A stretch of 64,000 bases of DNA, taken from Lepturacanthus savala (Eukaryota; Chordata; Actinopteri; Scombriformes; Trichiuridae). The stretch's first letter is position 1. Each line of letters begins with the position of its first letter. Under the pieces are notes generated by a model. That model saw nothing but the letters and a program-made list of their open reading frames with translations. It was not told the origin of the DNA and did not search any database. The stretch lies in assembly GCA_030544235.1 (NCBI GenBank), contig CM060470.1, positions 25,299,098 through 25,363,097 on the forward strand, read 5' to 3'. Made by a program: the position numbers and the translations under genes. Of this stretch, positions 1 to 12,600 are shown piece by piece.

Positions 1-604
1 CACACTAGAGTGGTATCAATTCTATTCATTCTCTGCAAGCATTTTCTTTTCCTCCAATGTCACTTATTTTTGCTAGTTGCACCTAATGATGCAACTAGGA
101 CTATTTTTGTGCTTAAATTCTGATCTGAATCTGAAACAGGGGGTAAGTGACAGTAAGCATGTAATACAGGTGTTAAGCCTATAAAGACTATAGTGCTATC
201 AATTTTACAGAAAACTAACATTGGTCAAATTCATCTAAAATGATTGATTTCTGCTTGGCACAGATCACAATGAGGGTGTTGGATAACTTTTCAAAATTAT
301 CCTTAATAAGGGCTTTTCCCTCAATTTCCCTCACTCAGTTAGACAGTTTAACATGAAAAGACCAACCACATACTCCCATGCCACATGTGTCAGCCAACCA
401 CAACCCTCAGACAGGAAAACAAAATAGGGACACCGGCATTACCACGGTTTTCCAAATCCGGTTGGAGGAGAAAGGGAACGGAGAAGCCAAACCTAACAGA
501 GACATGAACTCAGAAACCGCAAACAGAAGAGTCTGTGTAAAGAAAAAGAGAGAAAAATGACAGGGCCAAGAGCAACACAATATCAAAACAAAAAGTAAAA
601 AATA
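1..604. other. region downstream of tfg
   Basis: AT-rich non-coding sequence beyond the tfg poly(A) signal. I see nothing in it. Confidence 0.55.
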
Positions 605-1400
605 AGCTCCATCTGGGTCTCAATCATTTATTAGGTTCAAGAAAAAAAATGTTACAGTTTATACATAAACAACTAATCTCGTTTAAAGGTGGAATTTGAT
701 TTGATGTATTAGTAAAAACCAGTGATAAGAGAAAGAAAAAGACAGAGCAACAGCAAGCTTTACTGGAGGTGATAGAACAAGCTAAACAAAAGAAACCTTT
801 TATCATGACATTGGGATCTACACCTCCCATTAGCCATCACTTAGCTAGTGTTCCCAACATGGGGCAGTTTCATTGACAAATCATTAATACCGACATGGTG
901 GTGAAATTGATCAAATAAGGACAAAACACAACACAAAACATAACATAAGAGGTAACATTTCATTTAGGTAGTGTCTTCTAAACACATCCATGCATGGGGA
1001 TGCCCATCTCACTCGCGAAATGAAGTGTTACCATGGAAAAGAACAACAAACAAGACTTTGTGCAACAGCCTGTTTTGGTCTTCCAGGTGTGTGTGTGTAT
1101 ACAGACTGGTTACGTTAGTACAAAGACAGATACAAGAGGGCGGAGTAGACAGTGGTGGGAAAAAAAAGTAACAAGGAATACACACCAAGGCCAGAACAGA
1201 GTGGTGTGTTGGAGAGACAGCATACAAACACTAACCATCAGACTGGGGGGGGGGGGGGGGGGGTTGCTTGTTTCATATTTGTATAATGGGGGGATGCAGA
1301 GCAGTAAAGCATGTTTCCTGCACCCAGTCCAGACAGTTGGAGCCACATATAGAGGGTGGGGGGGGTTCAGGTGTGTGAGAGGATCGTCCACTATCCCCTT
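605..1400 (-). other. tfg: tfg 3' UTR
   Basis: Non-coding continuation of the last tfg exon after the TAA at 1401-1403. It contains a run of 19 C on the transcribed strand (G run at 1245-1263) and T/C-rich sequence. The end is set by the poly(A) signal at 627-632, so the 3' boundary near 605 is inferred. Confidence 0.6.
627..632 (-). terminator. candidate tfg poly(A) signal AATAAA
   Basis: TTTATT on the plus strand gives AATAAA on the minus strand about 770 nt past the tfg stop. It is the first canonical hexamer downstream of the stop that I noticed. Confidence 0.55.
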
Positions 1401-1846
1401 TTACCGGTATCCGGGGCCTGGCTGAGTGTAGCCCTGACCGTAAGGGGGGCGGTTGCGGGCATAAGGGTTAGCAGCTCCGGGGGGAGGGGTGACGGTGCTG
1501 CCTGGAGGCGGGGTGTATCCCGGGCGGGGCTGGTACCCGGAGCCGGGCTGGGAGCTGGGCGGCAGGCTGTAGTTGGCAGGCTGGGAGGCCTGGGAGGTAT
1601 AGTTTTGAGGAGGGAAGGCTCCTGGTGGATACTGCTGAGCTGCCTGAGAAGGATGAGGCTGCTGCTGCTGCTGCTGCTGAGGCGGCTGCTGAGGCGGCTG
1701 CTGCTGCTGCTGGCCTCCCTGGAAGCCCGGGGCCGGGGCCGGACCGGGGGCGGGAGCCTGGGAGGAGGGAGGCGCGTAGTTCTGGAACTGCTGCTGCGGC
1801 TGTGGCGGTCCGGGCTGAGGGGCTCCGGACTGAGGACTGTAACCTG
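1401..1846 (-). CDS. tfg: tfg last coding exon (PQ-rich low-complexity tail)
   Basis: The acceptor is cctctcagcag, a NAGNAG: use of the first AG starts the exon at 1846, use of the second at 1843, adding or removing one alanine. It encodes GYSPQSGAPQPGPPQPQQQF, a Q5-PPQQPP-Q7 tract (about 1659-1715 on the plus strand) and a C terminus of repeated Pro/Gly/Tyr ending in YGQGYTQPGPGYR and TAA at 1401-1403. The CAG run of seven pure codons is a possible length-polymorphic site. The long overlapping frame on the same strand (1391-1909) is out of frame with it. Confidence 0.95.
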
Positions 1847-4800
1847 CTGAGAGGGGGAGGGGGAAGGAGATGGTCTCTTTAATTCACTCCAGAGGGGAAA
1901 GGAATCCACCTTTTACGACAAATTCAACCGTTACTCTTACCAGGGTACTGCATCCCGTACTGCTGCTGGGGTGGAGCACCTGGCTGCTGAGGCGGGTATC
2001 CACCTGGAGCCTGGTACTGCTGATATACCTGACCTGAACACAGCACAAGCCAGAGAAAGACTGTCATCCATACTAGCCACTACTCATTCATCTTTGTGAC
2101 ATTCTAGCCTCATTTAGACTTTTAAAGTGAAATTAAATTATAATTTTTATTATAAAAAATGTTATAATTACAAGCAATCTGTCATATAAAATTTAAGACC
2201 TTTTCATTTACACATAGCCACATGCAGTACAGTATGTGTTGGCACAATCTGAATCTGACTAATACATCTTGGATGTCCCAGGTTATAGCCTGGGAATGCA
2301 GCCAAAAATGTAATGAATCGCACAATATGTCATTTTCTGCTGCGAGGGATCCATCAATCAAAATAAGGAAAAAAAAAAAAAAAAAGATTGCAGTGATGAC
2401 GTCATGAAGTAGCAGTCAGGATTCCTCCAGTGTTCATCATTCAGGGAGCCTAACTCTCTGAGCTCTCTCTCCAAAACATTAAAACCAGTAAAAACACTAA
2501 ATAAAGCAGTTTCACTTTAAAAATCTGTTTCTCCTGATGTTTTGTGCTACCCAAGCTAATGATAACTTTTGCTCTGCTTGCATGATATCTTTCATAAAAA
2601 GGTAAAAAAAAAAAGTAGAAATGTTGAAAAGTTTGTTAAAATGTGACTTAAAACTGCATAAAAAAGTAAATTTATAACAGATTCAGGTCAATAATCACAA
2701 CACTAACACAAACAGGGGCTAAAACCACACATTGCTATATGTTTTGAAATTGTTTAAATATTTGGGATAAAGCACAAAAACTCAAAGTATAGAACTTGGG
2801 TCTAGTCAGTTTTAGACATTTTAATCCATATTGTCCAGTCACATATTGGGCCTAACTATCCACAAACTAACACAAACACAGGTTGTACCTGATACCACTA
2901 ATGCACTTTATTTACCGTCTGCCATTTTATTTGAGTGTCCAAATCCTGAGGGTGTAAATTCATCCACCACTGTACAGACAGCAGTGCCTTCAAAAATTCC
3001 ACAATGGAAAGAAAAAAAGTATCGTCAATGATATGTGCACCTTCTGCTGCCCGCAACAGACCACATTTTACTGACGTGAAAATGACTATGGTTCGACTGG
3101 ACATATGTCAGCGATGAGACAAAACAAGGCTGATTAGCACATTTAAAATCTTAATTAACCTCTCACAACTGAGTGAAGCATCAGGCGTCTATTATAGTGA
3201 ATATGGAGCCCTGAAGGAGGGAATGATATTAGACAGTCATGGATGGTTGTCTGCTCCCTATCCCACTCTCATCAATTCTCTCACCCACACATATTCAATG
3301 GTTGGACTGCTTTAAGAGATGATTCACGCTACACCAGCCTCGTGGATATGTTGAAACCACTGGGACCACAAAGGCTTATTTCAGTGTAACTTTAGCTTCC
3401 ATTATCACAGCAGGGGATTGAACCTTGAAGGCTTCAACAGGCCACTTACGGCGTGAGTCTGTAAGTCGACTCACGGTGTAAGTGTCTTGGACATGCATTT
3501 ACTCCTCTTCAACATCTGGCTAGAACGTGTTCTGTCAGACTCCAATCCATCTTGAATGCTTCGTGGATGCATCTATACTTGGCTTTTTTGATATTGGATA
3601 GTTATCCGATGCACCCAAGGCACATGACGTGAAGTGTAAATGTGGTTTCTATATCTTCAGGGAGACACCTGTGCAGCTGGATGGAATAATGCACATGTGC
3701 GTTGACAGAAACAGCTGCAAGCACTTTTATATAAGTGTTTGTTGCTAAAAGTGCAATACCCATAGAAATCTGTATTTGGGACATTGCTGTAAGAATTGGC
3801 TTCAAGCAAGTGAGCAGCATGCAGGTGCCTGAAAGGATGTAAACACACTACACACAAAGAAAAAATGCAAAAATAAAATAAAAAAATAACCCTCTTAAAA
3901 CTGTGGCTGACGTATATAACCATTATCATCAAGATACTATACACACACACACACACACACACAACTTAAGAGGCGCCGTCCTCCTCATCAGACATGTCTA
4001 AGTTTGCAGACAGCGACTTCCTGCTGTACTTTTATTAACCATGACTTCACCAGTCCTACATGCACACGTGGAAGACGTTCGCCATCATCTCTACAAGTGT
4101 TGTGACTTAAAAGTAATCCTTTAAAAGACCCCTGAACACCCCAAAGAAGCCGGGAACATCATGTTACACGCACATGTATTAGCCATGAGTAATCCATACT
4201 ATCTTGCTCATGAGGGACCCCACTGCACATCTTTTTTTAGGTTTCAAAAATATGGAAACGTTTTCCTTGTTATTTTAATTAGCTAACAAAGTTTTCCATT
4301 GAATGAAGACTTGGCAGAGCAGTGGTCCCCCCTTACACGAGGCCCAAATTTTACCCCCAGATCGTCTGCCTGGCATTTAAATTGGGCCGACTAACGTATG
4401 AAAAACACAAAGAGTGAAGACATAATGAAAGAAGCTGAACCAGAGTCCACTGCTTTTTTAAGGGCCAGTGAAAGTAGTGCTGACTCTACTTTTTAAGGGG
4501 ATGATGTAGTGACAATTTATGATTTTGAGTCTGGACAGAACAAAGATGAAAAGGAGAATAAAAGCTCCTATCAAATGGTTTTGTACTAATATCACTCAAG
4601 ATCTCGAAGGGCACTCAAGGCCAATAGTCAGTCTTCTGTCTGACATACAAATGCTCAGCACAACCAACATGTGTGGATATATTTCCAGAAATATAGACTT
4701 ATAAGAATTATGCCATGCTGAATTACAAGGGAAAATTTTGTCAACTGCTCATCTAACTCTTTCCATTGACCAGCAGGAGCCACTAGTAGCCACTTGAACA

Positions 4801-7800
4801 GTTAAATTCAATCATCATAAAAATTTCATTGGGATTTAATTGGGATCTACCCCAAAACAAAATAGGTTCATGTTTGGTCAATTCTACACCATACTATTAA
4901 AGTTTCATGAGAATCAGCAGAATTTTTTTTTTTAATCCTAAAAACAACAACATTTCATCTCCAAAATCATTATTGGGGGTTATAAAATGTCCAAACCCAT
5001 GCAGACAAGGTCTCCAAAGTATAACCCATGTCTCAACCCAAGCCTCTAAAGCAACTCTAAATCTCCTATTACTTTGCATTGGTTTAAGGAGTCATTTGAC
5101 AACTAAATACTGTTAAAAATAATTTATGTCTGCAATGTTTTTATGTCTACAATCCTAGTGTGTGTTTGTGTGTGTATGTGTATAATTGGCTGCTTCTCCT
5201 GCTCTCCTTCTGTAATCCATCTTGTATCTTATGTAAGAGTGATAGGATGCGTGGCTGTTAGATCCTACTGGCCTGGGAGTTTAATTCAATTCAGTTTAGC
5301 CAAGGGGGCGGACATTGGCTGAAGTGATTCGCGGGACAGAAAGGACTTGGGCCTCAAGACAGAACGGAGAAACCCCAAGTTGGGAAGATGATGTTCCATG
5401 GAACAAATCATTTGGCTGTAGAAGTGATGACCTCTGAACATGCCTTCATAAGGAGTCATGAGAACACGGCCTTATTTTTAAATAAATATATCACGCCAAA
5501 CACACGTCTGCCCATCTGATAAAGAGCCTCACACGACTGTCTGTAAATAAACACATGCATATGTAGCAATTGCTCAGTTTCTTTCTTTCTTGCACAGATG
5601 TAGAATTATCGCCGACCGTCGATCCGACAGACAACAGGTTGAAATCTTAATCATCTCCTTGTGGATCTCATTAGCAGCATTCTCATGGCAACAAGTAATC
5701 TAAGCATGCATTAAAAGTGTGCTTAAGGCCGTCTTTAAAAAGCAACACAGTTGGCGTCCAATCTCGTGCATTACTGTTCAAATACTGGTGCATCCAGTGC
5801 CTGCTCTGATCAGCCTAGAGGCTACTACAGACAAACAGTCTCTGCATCCAGAGACAAGAGGAATGTGAGGACAAACAGTGCAGAGGGGCAGGAACTGGTT
5901 TAATGTCTGTGTCTCTACAACCATCTGCAGCCTTGTATGTGAAAAAAAGAGATAATGTGATGAAGGAATGGATGAGGATTGGACACATGTTGCTGTGTTG
6001 AGCTTTGAGATACAGCTTTGGAAAAAAATAAGAGACCACTGCAATTTTTTCTGAAATCAACATTTCTACATGTATTCCAGCCATTTCATTCCATTGAATT
6101 CTGTTGAATTCCAACACATGAACACTTCATTCTGCTTAAAGAAGTACTGATTAGATTAAACCTGAACTAAGAACAATAGTAAAGACTTGTGGAGAGCATG
6201 CCAAGACGCATGAAAGTTGTGATTAAAAATAAGGGTTGTTGCACCAAATATTGATTTCTGAACTCTTCTTGAGTGTAATCATTAGTATTAGTTTATAGAC
6301 TCAAACAAAAATGTTGCTTTCGCGCAAACACAAGTAGTAAAATCAAAAAAACTGATAATTTTGCAGTGGTCTCTTATTTTTTTCGAGAGCTTTATATTGA
6401 GATTTCTAAATAGTCACCACAAGATTAAAAAAAGGCCAACCAGCAAGAGCTGCCAATCTGATCAATAGTGATACTTTACTGCTAAGGGGAACTTTTCTTT
6501 TGACTTGTTCCTCTCCACAGGGAAGTCAGAGTGGAGATTCAACTACAGAAAAATTCCCCTGGAGGCGAGAGGCGGGGCTTAGGTTGAATCACTTCTTACC
6601 TCACATCGAGCATGAAACTCTTCCCTGACAACACCAAAAATCATAAAAAATAACAGCACCTCTGTGTCACCACATCTAGTAATGCTTGAAAGTAAGAATC
6701 AGAAAACAAATTAACAAGAGCGAGTCACTTATGATACTAAGCCATCTGTCGTCCTTGTGTTAGGAGGAAAATAACGACCCATAAACAGCATTTTTGTTGA
6801 GCCGACTGTTTGTGTGCAACATGTGATGCTGGCCAGCCCAGTGAAAGAAACGGAATAAGGTCTCCCTCCTGGACCAACTGAAACACTCTAATGAAGCCCC
6901 ATGTTTTGGTCCTGCAACAGTAACCAGGCCAAACCACAAACCACCAGTTAAATGGAAGAACTCATACCACATGTGTGCTGATCGAGTTGCAGGTGTGGTC
7001 AGAAGTCAACCGTGTGACTGCTCTGAATGAAAGTTACGCCTCGCGCAAAGGCTACAGCAAAAGGCATCTCCTGTGCCCACATGGCCTCCACATTCGGCTG
7101 GAACAAACCACAAGCTGAAATCAATTCAGTCCACTTACAGCAACGTGCTAATCAAAACAGAAGGTTTCAACCCTCTGTGGCTGCACCTTAGCGGGCCTCT
7201 TCACAACAAAACAAAACAAGATGAGCGGATAATTTGCTTATTTTAAAGAGCATGGTTGCAGTAGACTGTCTTTCTCCAAAAAATATTTTTTAAAAAAACA
7301 CACAAATGAGCCACACTGTTGGGTGAGAAGTCTGCAGCAGAGAAAAATACAATATATCAGGCTATACACTTCTAACTCGGATCAATATAGTCAAATACAG
7401 TAAAATGGAATTTTTGTCCTTCGGTGCTGGAAGCGGTTCTATGCTGATGAAATTAGACAAAATATGCTTTGTTTTTTCCCATCATACTGCCTCCATCCTC
7501 GCTAATTTATCTTTATTTAGACCTTGGGTTTGGGCCCAACATGTTCGTGTTAGAGATCGCACACAAACAGGCGACTGCTGTGATAAGGTCTCTGCGGAGG
7601 AAGAAAATGCTAATTCCAGGGATGTTTACATGCTGTTGATTACGATTCCATCATTGTTAGACTCAAGGAACATTTCTCATCAAATGAAACCTGTTGCGTT
7701 TACAGCAACAACAGATGAGATTGCCAAAAACAAGGATTTCATTACAGTTTAATTGAGCCCGATTAAAAATAGATACTGTACATTCATCTTATCCATTAAC

Positions 7801-9593
7801 CTCCTCCACTCATTATTTTTGATTTCACATCACACAAGTCATCTAGTCCTTTAATATTTCACACAATTTAATCTACTATGGATCTGATTCTGGCAGGATG
7901 AAAGTGATACTGTCTATAATCCAATGAGAGATCAGATGATTATAATGGACACAATGGATTTATCATGTGGTCCCTGTCTATCGTGTTACTAAAGCACATG
8001 TGAATTTGTAATTATTTTAATAGTAAGCAGAGCAAAGTATGGCATGAAATTCCATCTGACAGGCAGTAGGGACAGCAGTGACTGTGGCATGGTGCCCATG
8101 TTCCTGGAATAAATCCTTGTCACAGTAAGGAATAAAAGGTGTAAGTAACATATAGAAACTCAAACTCAGACTGTAATTATATTATGTTGTTCTTTTAAGG
8201 TTTACCGTTACACACATTTATTTTCTTTTACTTCTAAATGAAGGTAGATAGATACTGAGGTGTTAGCAGCTGGAGGGATGGGGGCGGGATTCTAGACAAA
8301 CCCTTAGATTAAAAAACATGACACCGTCTGAAATATGAAATACAGTTCAAAGCTCCAGAAGAGATTAGTGAAAAAAATATAGTCTCTAAGAGATGGACTA
8401 ATAACTACATAACTACTGTAAGAACTTATACAACTCATGCAGAATGTTTAACAGATTAAATACAGTCTTTACGTCACATTTTTACATTATAGCAGATGAA
8501 CACTACGGTTTGCAGTCTTTGGAAATTTTATTGCAACATTCTTGAAACTTTCTTGCTCAATGGGGAGGCACATTTTAGCAGGGCCAGTTTTGGATATTAT
8601 CCTGGAAGAATGTCACATGTAATAGCATAACTATGAAAGCACATTTAATTGTTTATCTACAGGGTTTTGGACTCCCTGTGGTCTTTTAAATAATATCTCA
8701 TACCTCAGCAGCATATCTTCCTTTCCACCTACTATATATATATATGCATGTATCTCACCATCCATGCCAGCTGGGGGTCCCTGCTGTACTCCAGGGTAGG
8801 GAGCCTGAGGCTGGGGGGGCACACCTGGCTGAGGGGCTGCAGACGAGGAGGAAGCGATGCTGTCAGGGGTTCCGGAACGCTCCTCTGGTGCAACAGCTGG
8901 CAAGGCTACAGACAGGAAAGAATAGGCATGTGCTGGAGATAGAAACACCTTATGTGACTGTAACAACAAAACGGACAAGTATGCAACAAAAAAAATATCT
9001 GTGACACATCAGTCACATGCACTCATGAGGTCAAAGTCAAGTTACTGTACAATTACATTGCTAATTTTCTGCGGTTGGTTATTGTGTGATACCTGGGTGC
9101 TGGTCCTCGCTCAGGCCAAAAGCAGAGATGACATTCTTGCTGACCTCGTCCTGGTTTTTTAACGGGTCGAAGGCCGACATGCTGGCAGCACTAACTGGGG
9201 TCACCTGCTTCATTGTTGTTTCTGCTGTCACCACCTTGCCCTCACGTCCATCCACTGATTCTGGAAACACAGACGGAGGAACGTGTAAGTGCTTCCAGAT
9301 TGCGATATTGAAATGCCACATTTTGCACTAGTCAATTGTCAACACATTTGCTGTTGCACCATGAACACACATCTATTAAAAATGGGGTGTGTCGGTTTGA
9401 GCAATCTCCAAAACAGACGTTTAAAAAATGAACACAAACGAAGCCTCATGAACACTGATCTTGATTAAAGCTGTAAAATAAATCAATTGGCCTGTTGATC
9501 GGGAGCCAAAGAGCAGACCACAGACCACCTCTGCCCATTTCATTGCTTGATTCAAGCAAAACCTTAACAATTCCGGTTTAGAAGTGGGCAGAA

Positions 9594-9631
<38 letters not shown>

Positions 9632-12600
9632 TTGCAGCTTACAGAAATAACTTTTAAAACCAAGCCAACTACCATACTGTCAAATAATTACATAATGAGT
9701 TATAATAGTATGTGTGGGTCTGAGTGACCAGTCGCACTAGACTAAACTAGAATGCACGCAGCATTAATTCAAGGAGTGCATAATTCCAGATACATCTTCA
9801 AAGAGTTATTAAATCACTCCAACAATAACTGACTCCTATAAAGTGTCTGGAACTGATGCCAGTATCCCTGTTAGACACAGATGTTAAAATTCTGGCAGTG
9901 AATATGTGCAACGGAAGTGTTAAGGAGGCTGTTGGGACGAAGAGTGGAGGTTTGTGATTTAAAAAACAACAAAACAAACACTAAGAGAAATCACAACATC
10001 TGGACTGTTCATGTACACACATGTTATATTATCTAATGGGACAGAATGTTTGTTGTGGATCCAGCATACACGTGCATGTGTTAAAGTTGTACTAACTAAT
10101 TTATCAATTTAAAATCTTAGTTTTTCTATCAGCAGGCAGTTAATAGTTCTCATGTTAAAATGATTCAAAGAGCAGCTGTGTACACACATGCTGCAGGAGG
10201 ACTCAGGGGTGTGTGCATGTGTGGGCGAGTGTTTACCACTGTCAGGTGCTGTAGCAGCCAGCCCGGGCTCTGTGGGGGGCTCCAGGCTATCCAGGAGATT
10301 GTTGACTTTATTCCTGAGCTCAATGAGCTCCCTGCGCAGGTGCTTCACCTGACTGGATTCCAAAGGCCGCGGCTGACCATTCACTGCAGGCAACGGGAGA
10401 TGAATTGAAGGGACACAAGTGAGAAAATAATTAAAATTAGGCAAAATTAACAATTCTCTCTGCACAGCCTTTTGTGTTAGACCTAATGGAGGCTGATGGA
10501 TACAGCTCGAGTCCCGATCGCTTTAACAGAAGACAGCAATCCCCTGGTCAGGATCATTATTAATGGGACCTTTTTGTGCATTACTAAATCTGGATCTCAT
10601 TAATTCTGATCATTCCCCACTTGGGGCAATGCTGTCTTGAACTTGAACCACTTGTTGTCATAGATCATGGTCTAGAGCTCTAGAGTTACAGCAATAAGTT
10701 CTTAAACGCAAAATATGTCATTTTCGGCCGCTAGGGGGGCTCTCTCTGTGAGCAACAGCAAAGCGCAGGTCAATGAGGTTATGACGTAGCTTGGAATCAT
10801 GGGAATGGCTACTATCATTAGCTTACCTTCCCTCTTTAATAACTCAAGATTCAGATGTTTTTTTACTGGAAGACAGATTATCTGCAGATGTCTTCTGCTC
10901 CTCTCCAAAGCAAACAGACAGTGATTAAAGGTAAGAACACTGAATAAAGCGGCTTTACGTTAACCAAAAAAAGAAAAAAAATTCTAAAAAGTTAAAAAAT
11001 TGCAAGAATAAAAGTAAACAGATATTTTAAATTGGAAAAAATACATACTGTAGCTTTCTGACTTTCTGGGGTCAGAAATTTAACGCCCCAACAAAGTAGA
11101 CATAACAGACTGATAAATTACATGAATGCGTTATGTACCTACACTGAGGATGTGTGCATTATGAATGATGATCTGTCCCAAATTTGTTAGCTCTGCACTC
11201 TGAATGATTGGGATTACAAGGATCATCTATCGGATAGTTGAGCCATTCACAACACGAGCCATACGAACACAGGGAGCTTTATCCTCGCTGTGCTGCACCA
11301 CAATGAAACTGTGGAACACTCAGCAAGCTTGTAATCCAGCTTGTCCATCCACTTACTATGTGTATATTTAAGTAAAGTAACATACATTGCTTAAATGCAT
11401 ATCAGAAGATGAACTTAAAAAATGACACAAACGGGTACATCTGTAGGAAATGCATGACAAAGCTTTTCACTACGTACTGTACTGCCATGATCCATCATGT
11501 ACTAAGGCTTGGCAGAGCGGCTCTCATTTTCCCCAACTACAAAGTAATAGAGGAGAAGAGATTTTTCCATTGCAAAAGAATGAATGCGAGATTGCCGGAC
11601 ATTCTTTTCTCACTCAAGTTTCACTCTTTGGGTGGATAATGCTAAACAGAGATGTGCGGGGTCATGAGGCACTGCGCTGCCATGAGATTCCATCTACTCT
11701 TGCTCGCTTTGAATATTGACACATGTCGGAGAATATCAGTTCCACGTGAGGTCATGACATGTGATGATGAGCCATGGCTCAGCTTTCTTTTGGAGGGAGT
11801 AAATATTTTGAAAAGAAGAAAAGAAAAAAAAACACATCTTATGGATCCCTGGCTAATAATAGAGCAACCAGAGGACAGATTGTCTGGAAGTGGCGCACAG
11901 GAAAACTGTAAGAATAGAGTTATTGTGTGTTCCTGTATGTATAACCCCGTCATATAGAGTTATTCATATAGATTAGATTGTAAAGATGTCAAAGTTTGAC
12001 GACTCTTTAGGCCTATATTGCCATACCAGCAAATCGTTACCACAATTTTATTCCTGGCAGAATGGAAAACTTTTAACAGTCCCAGATGACATATTTGCTC
12101 GGTATAATTAAATTAACAATGTGCAATATACTTCACTATTAACTTCATGCCCATACTTTGAACATGATATAGTTTAAAGGTTAAGTTTTTTTTACAAACA
12201 GAAAGAACACATGCTGTGGTTGCTGGGCTTGTCTTGTTTTCAAGAAGCAGAACATTTTTTGATTTAGATTCAAGCAATGATCAAATTATTATCTAGGTCA
12301 AGTAAGGTACTGCAAATACAATACAAATATTGGTGTGTAAAAACCTTGAACTATTGAAACAAGGTTATACAACATCACATTTCATTTGTACTACACTTTT
12401 CATTTGCAGTGAATCTTAAAGTGCTATAGCTTTTAAAACATATAGCATAACATAGGAGCTACTATTGTTTTTCACACACAGAAATTCCACCCCAAATTAG
12501 TCATAAGGGAGGCAGGGCAGACAACTTTCATTTGGATGGACACACAAAGAGTTGTTGTGAGAAGCATAAGCTGGACTGCCCTCTAGTGGCTGGGTGTTGG

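Larger units (their letters stand above)
2034..8758 (-). other. tfg intron 6 (largest intron)
   Basis: Non-coding span of about 6.7 kb between coding exons 5 and 6. It holds a dispersed repeat at about 2300-2520, a short imperfect hairpin at 3445-3482, a CA run near 3942-3962 and a TA-flanked Tc1-like MITE at 6011-6394. The open frames in it show no recognisable domain. Confidence 0.8.

Noticed and set aside
1391..1909. 172-codon minus frame over the last tfg exon
   Set aside because: It is a shifted frame of the Pro/Gln-rich tfg exon; the true frame gives the conserved YGQGYTQPGPGYR end.
7405..7752. 115-codon plus frame in a tfg intron
   Set aside because: No start context, splice partner or domain; composition is not coding-like.
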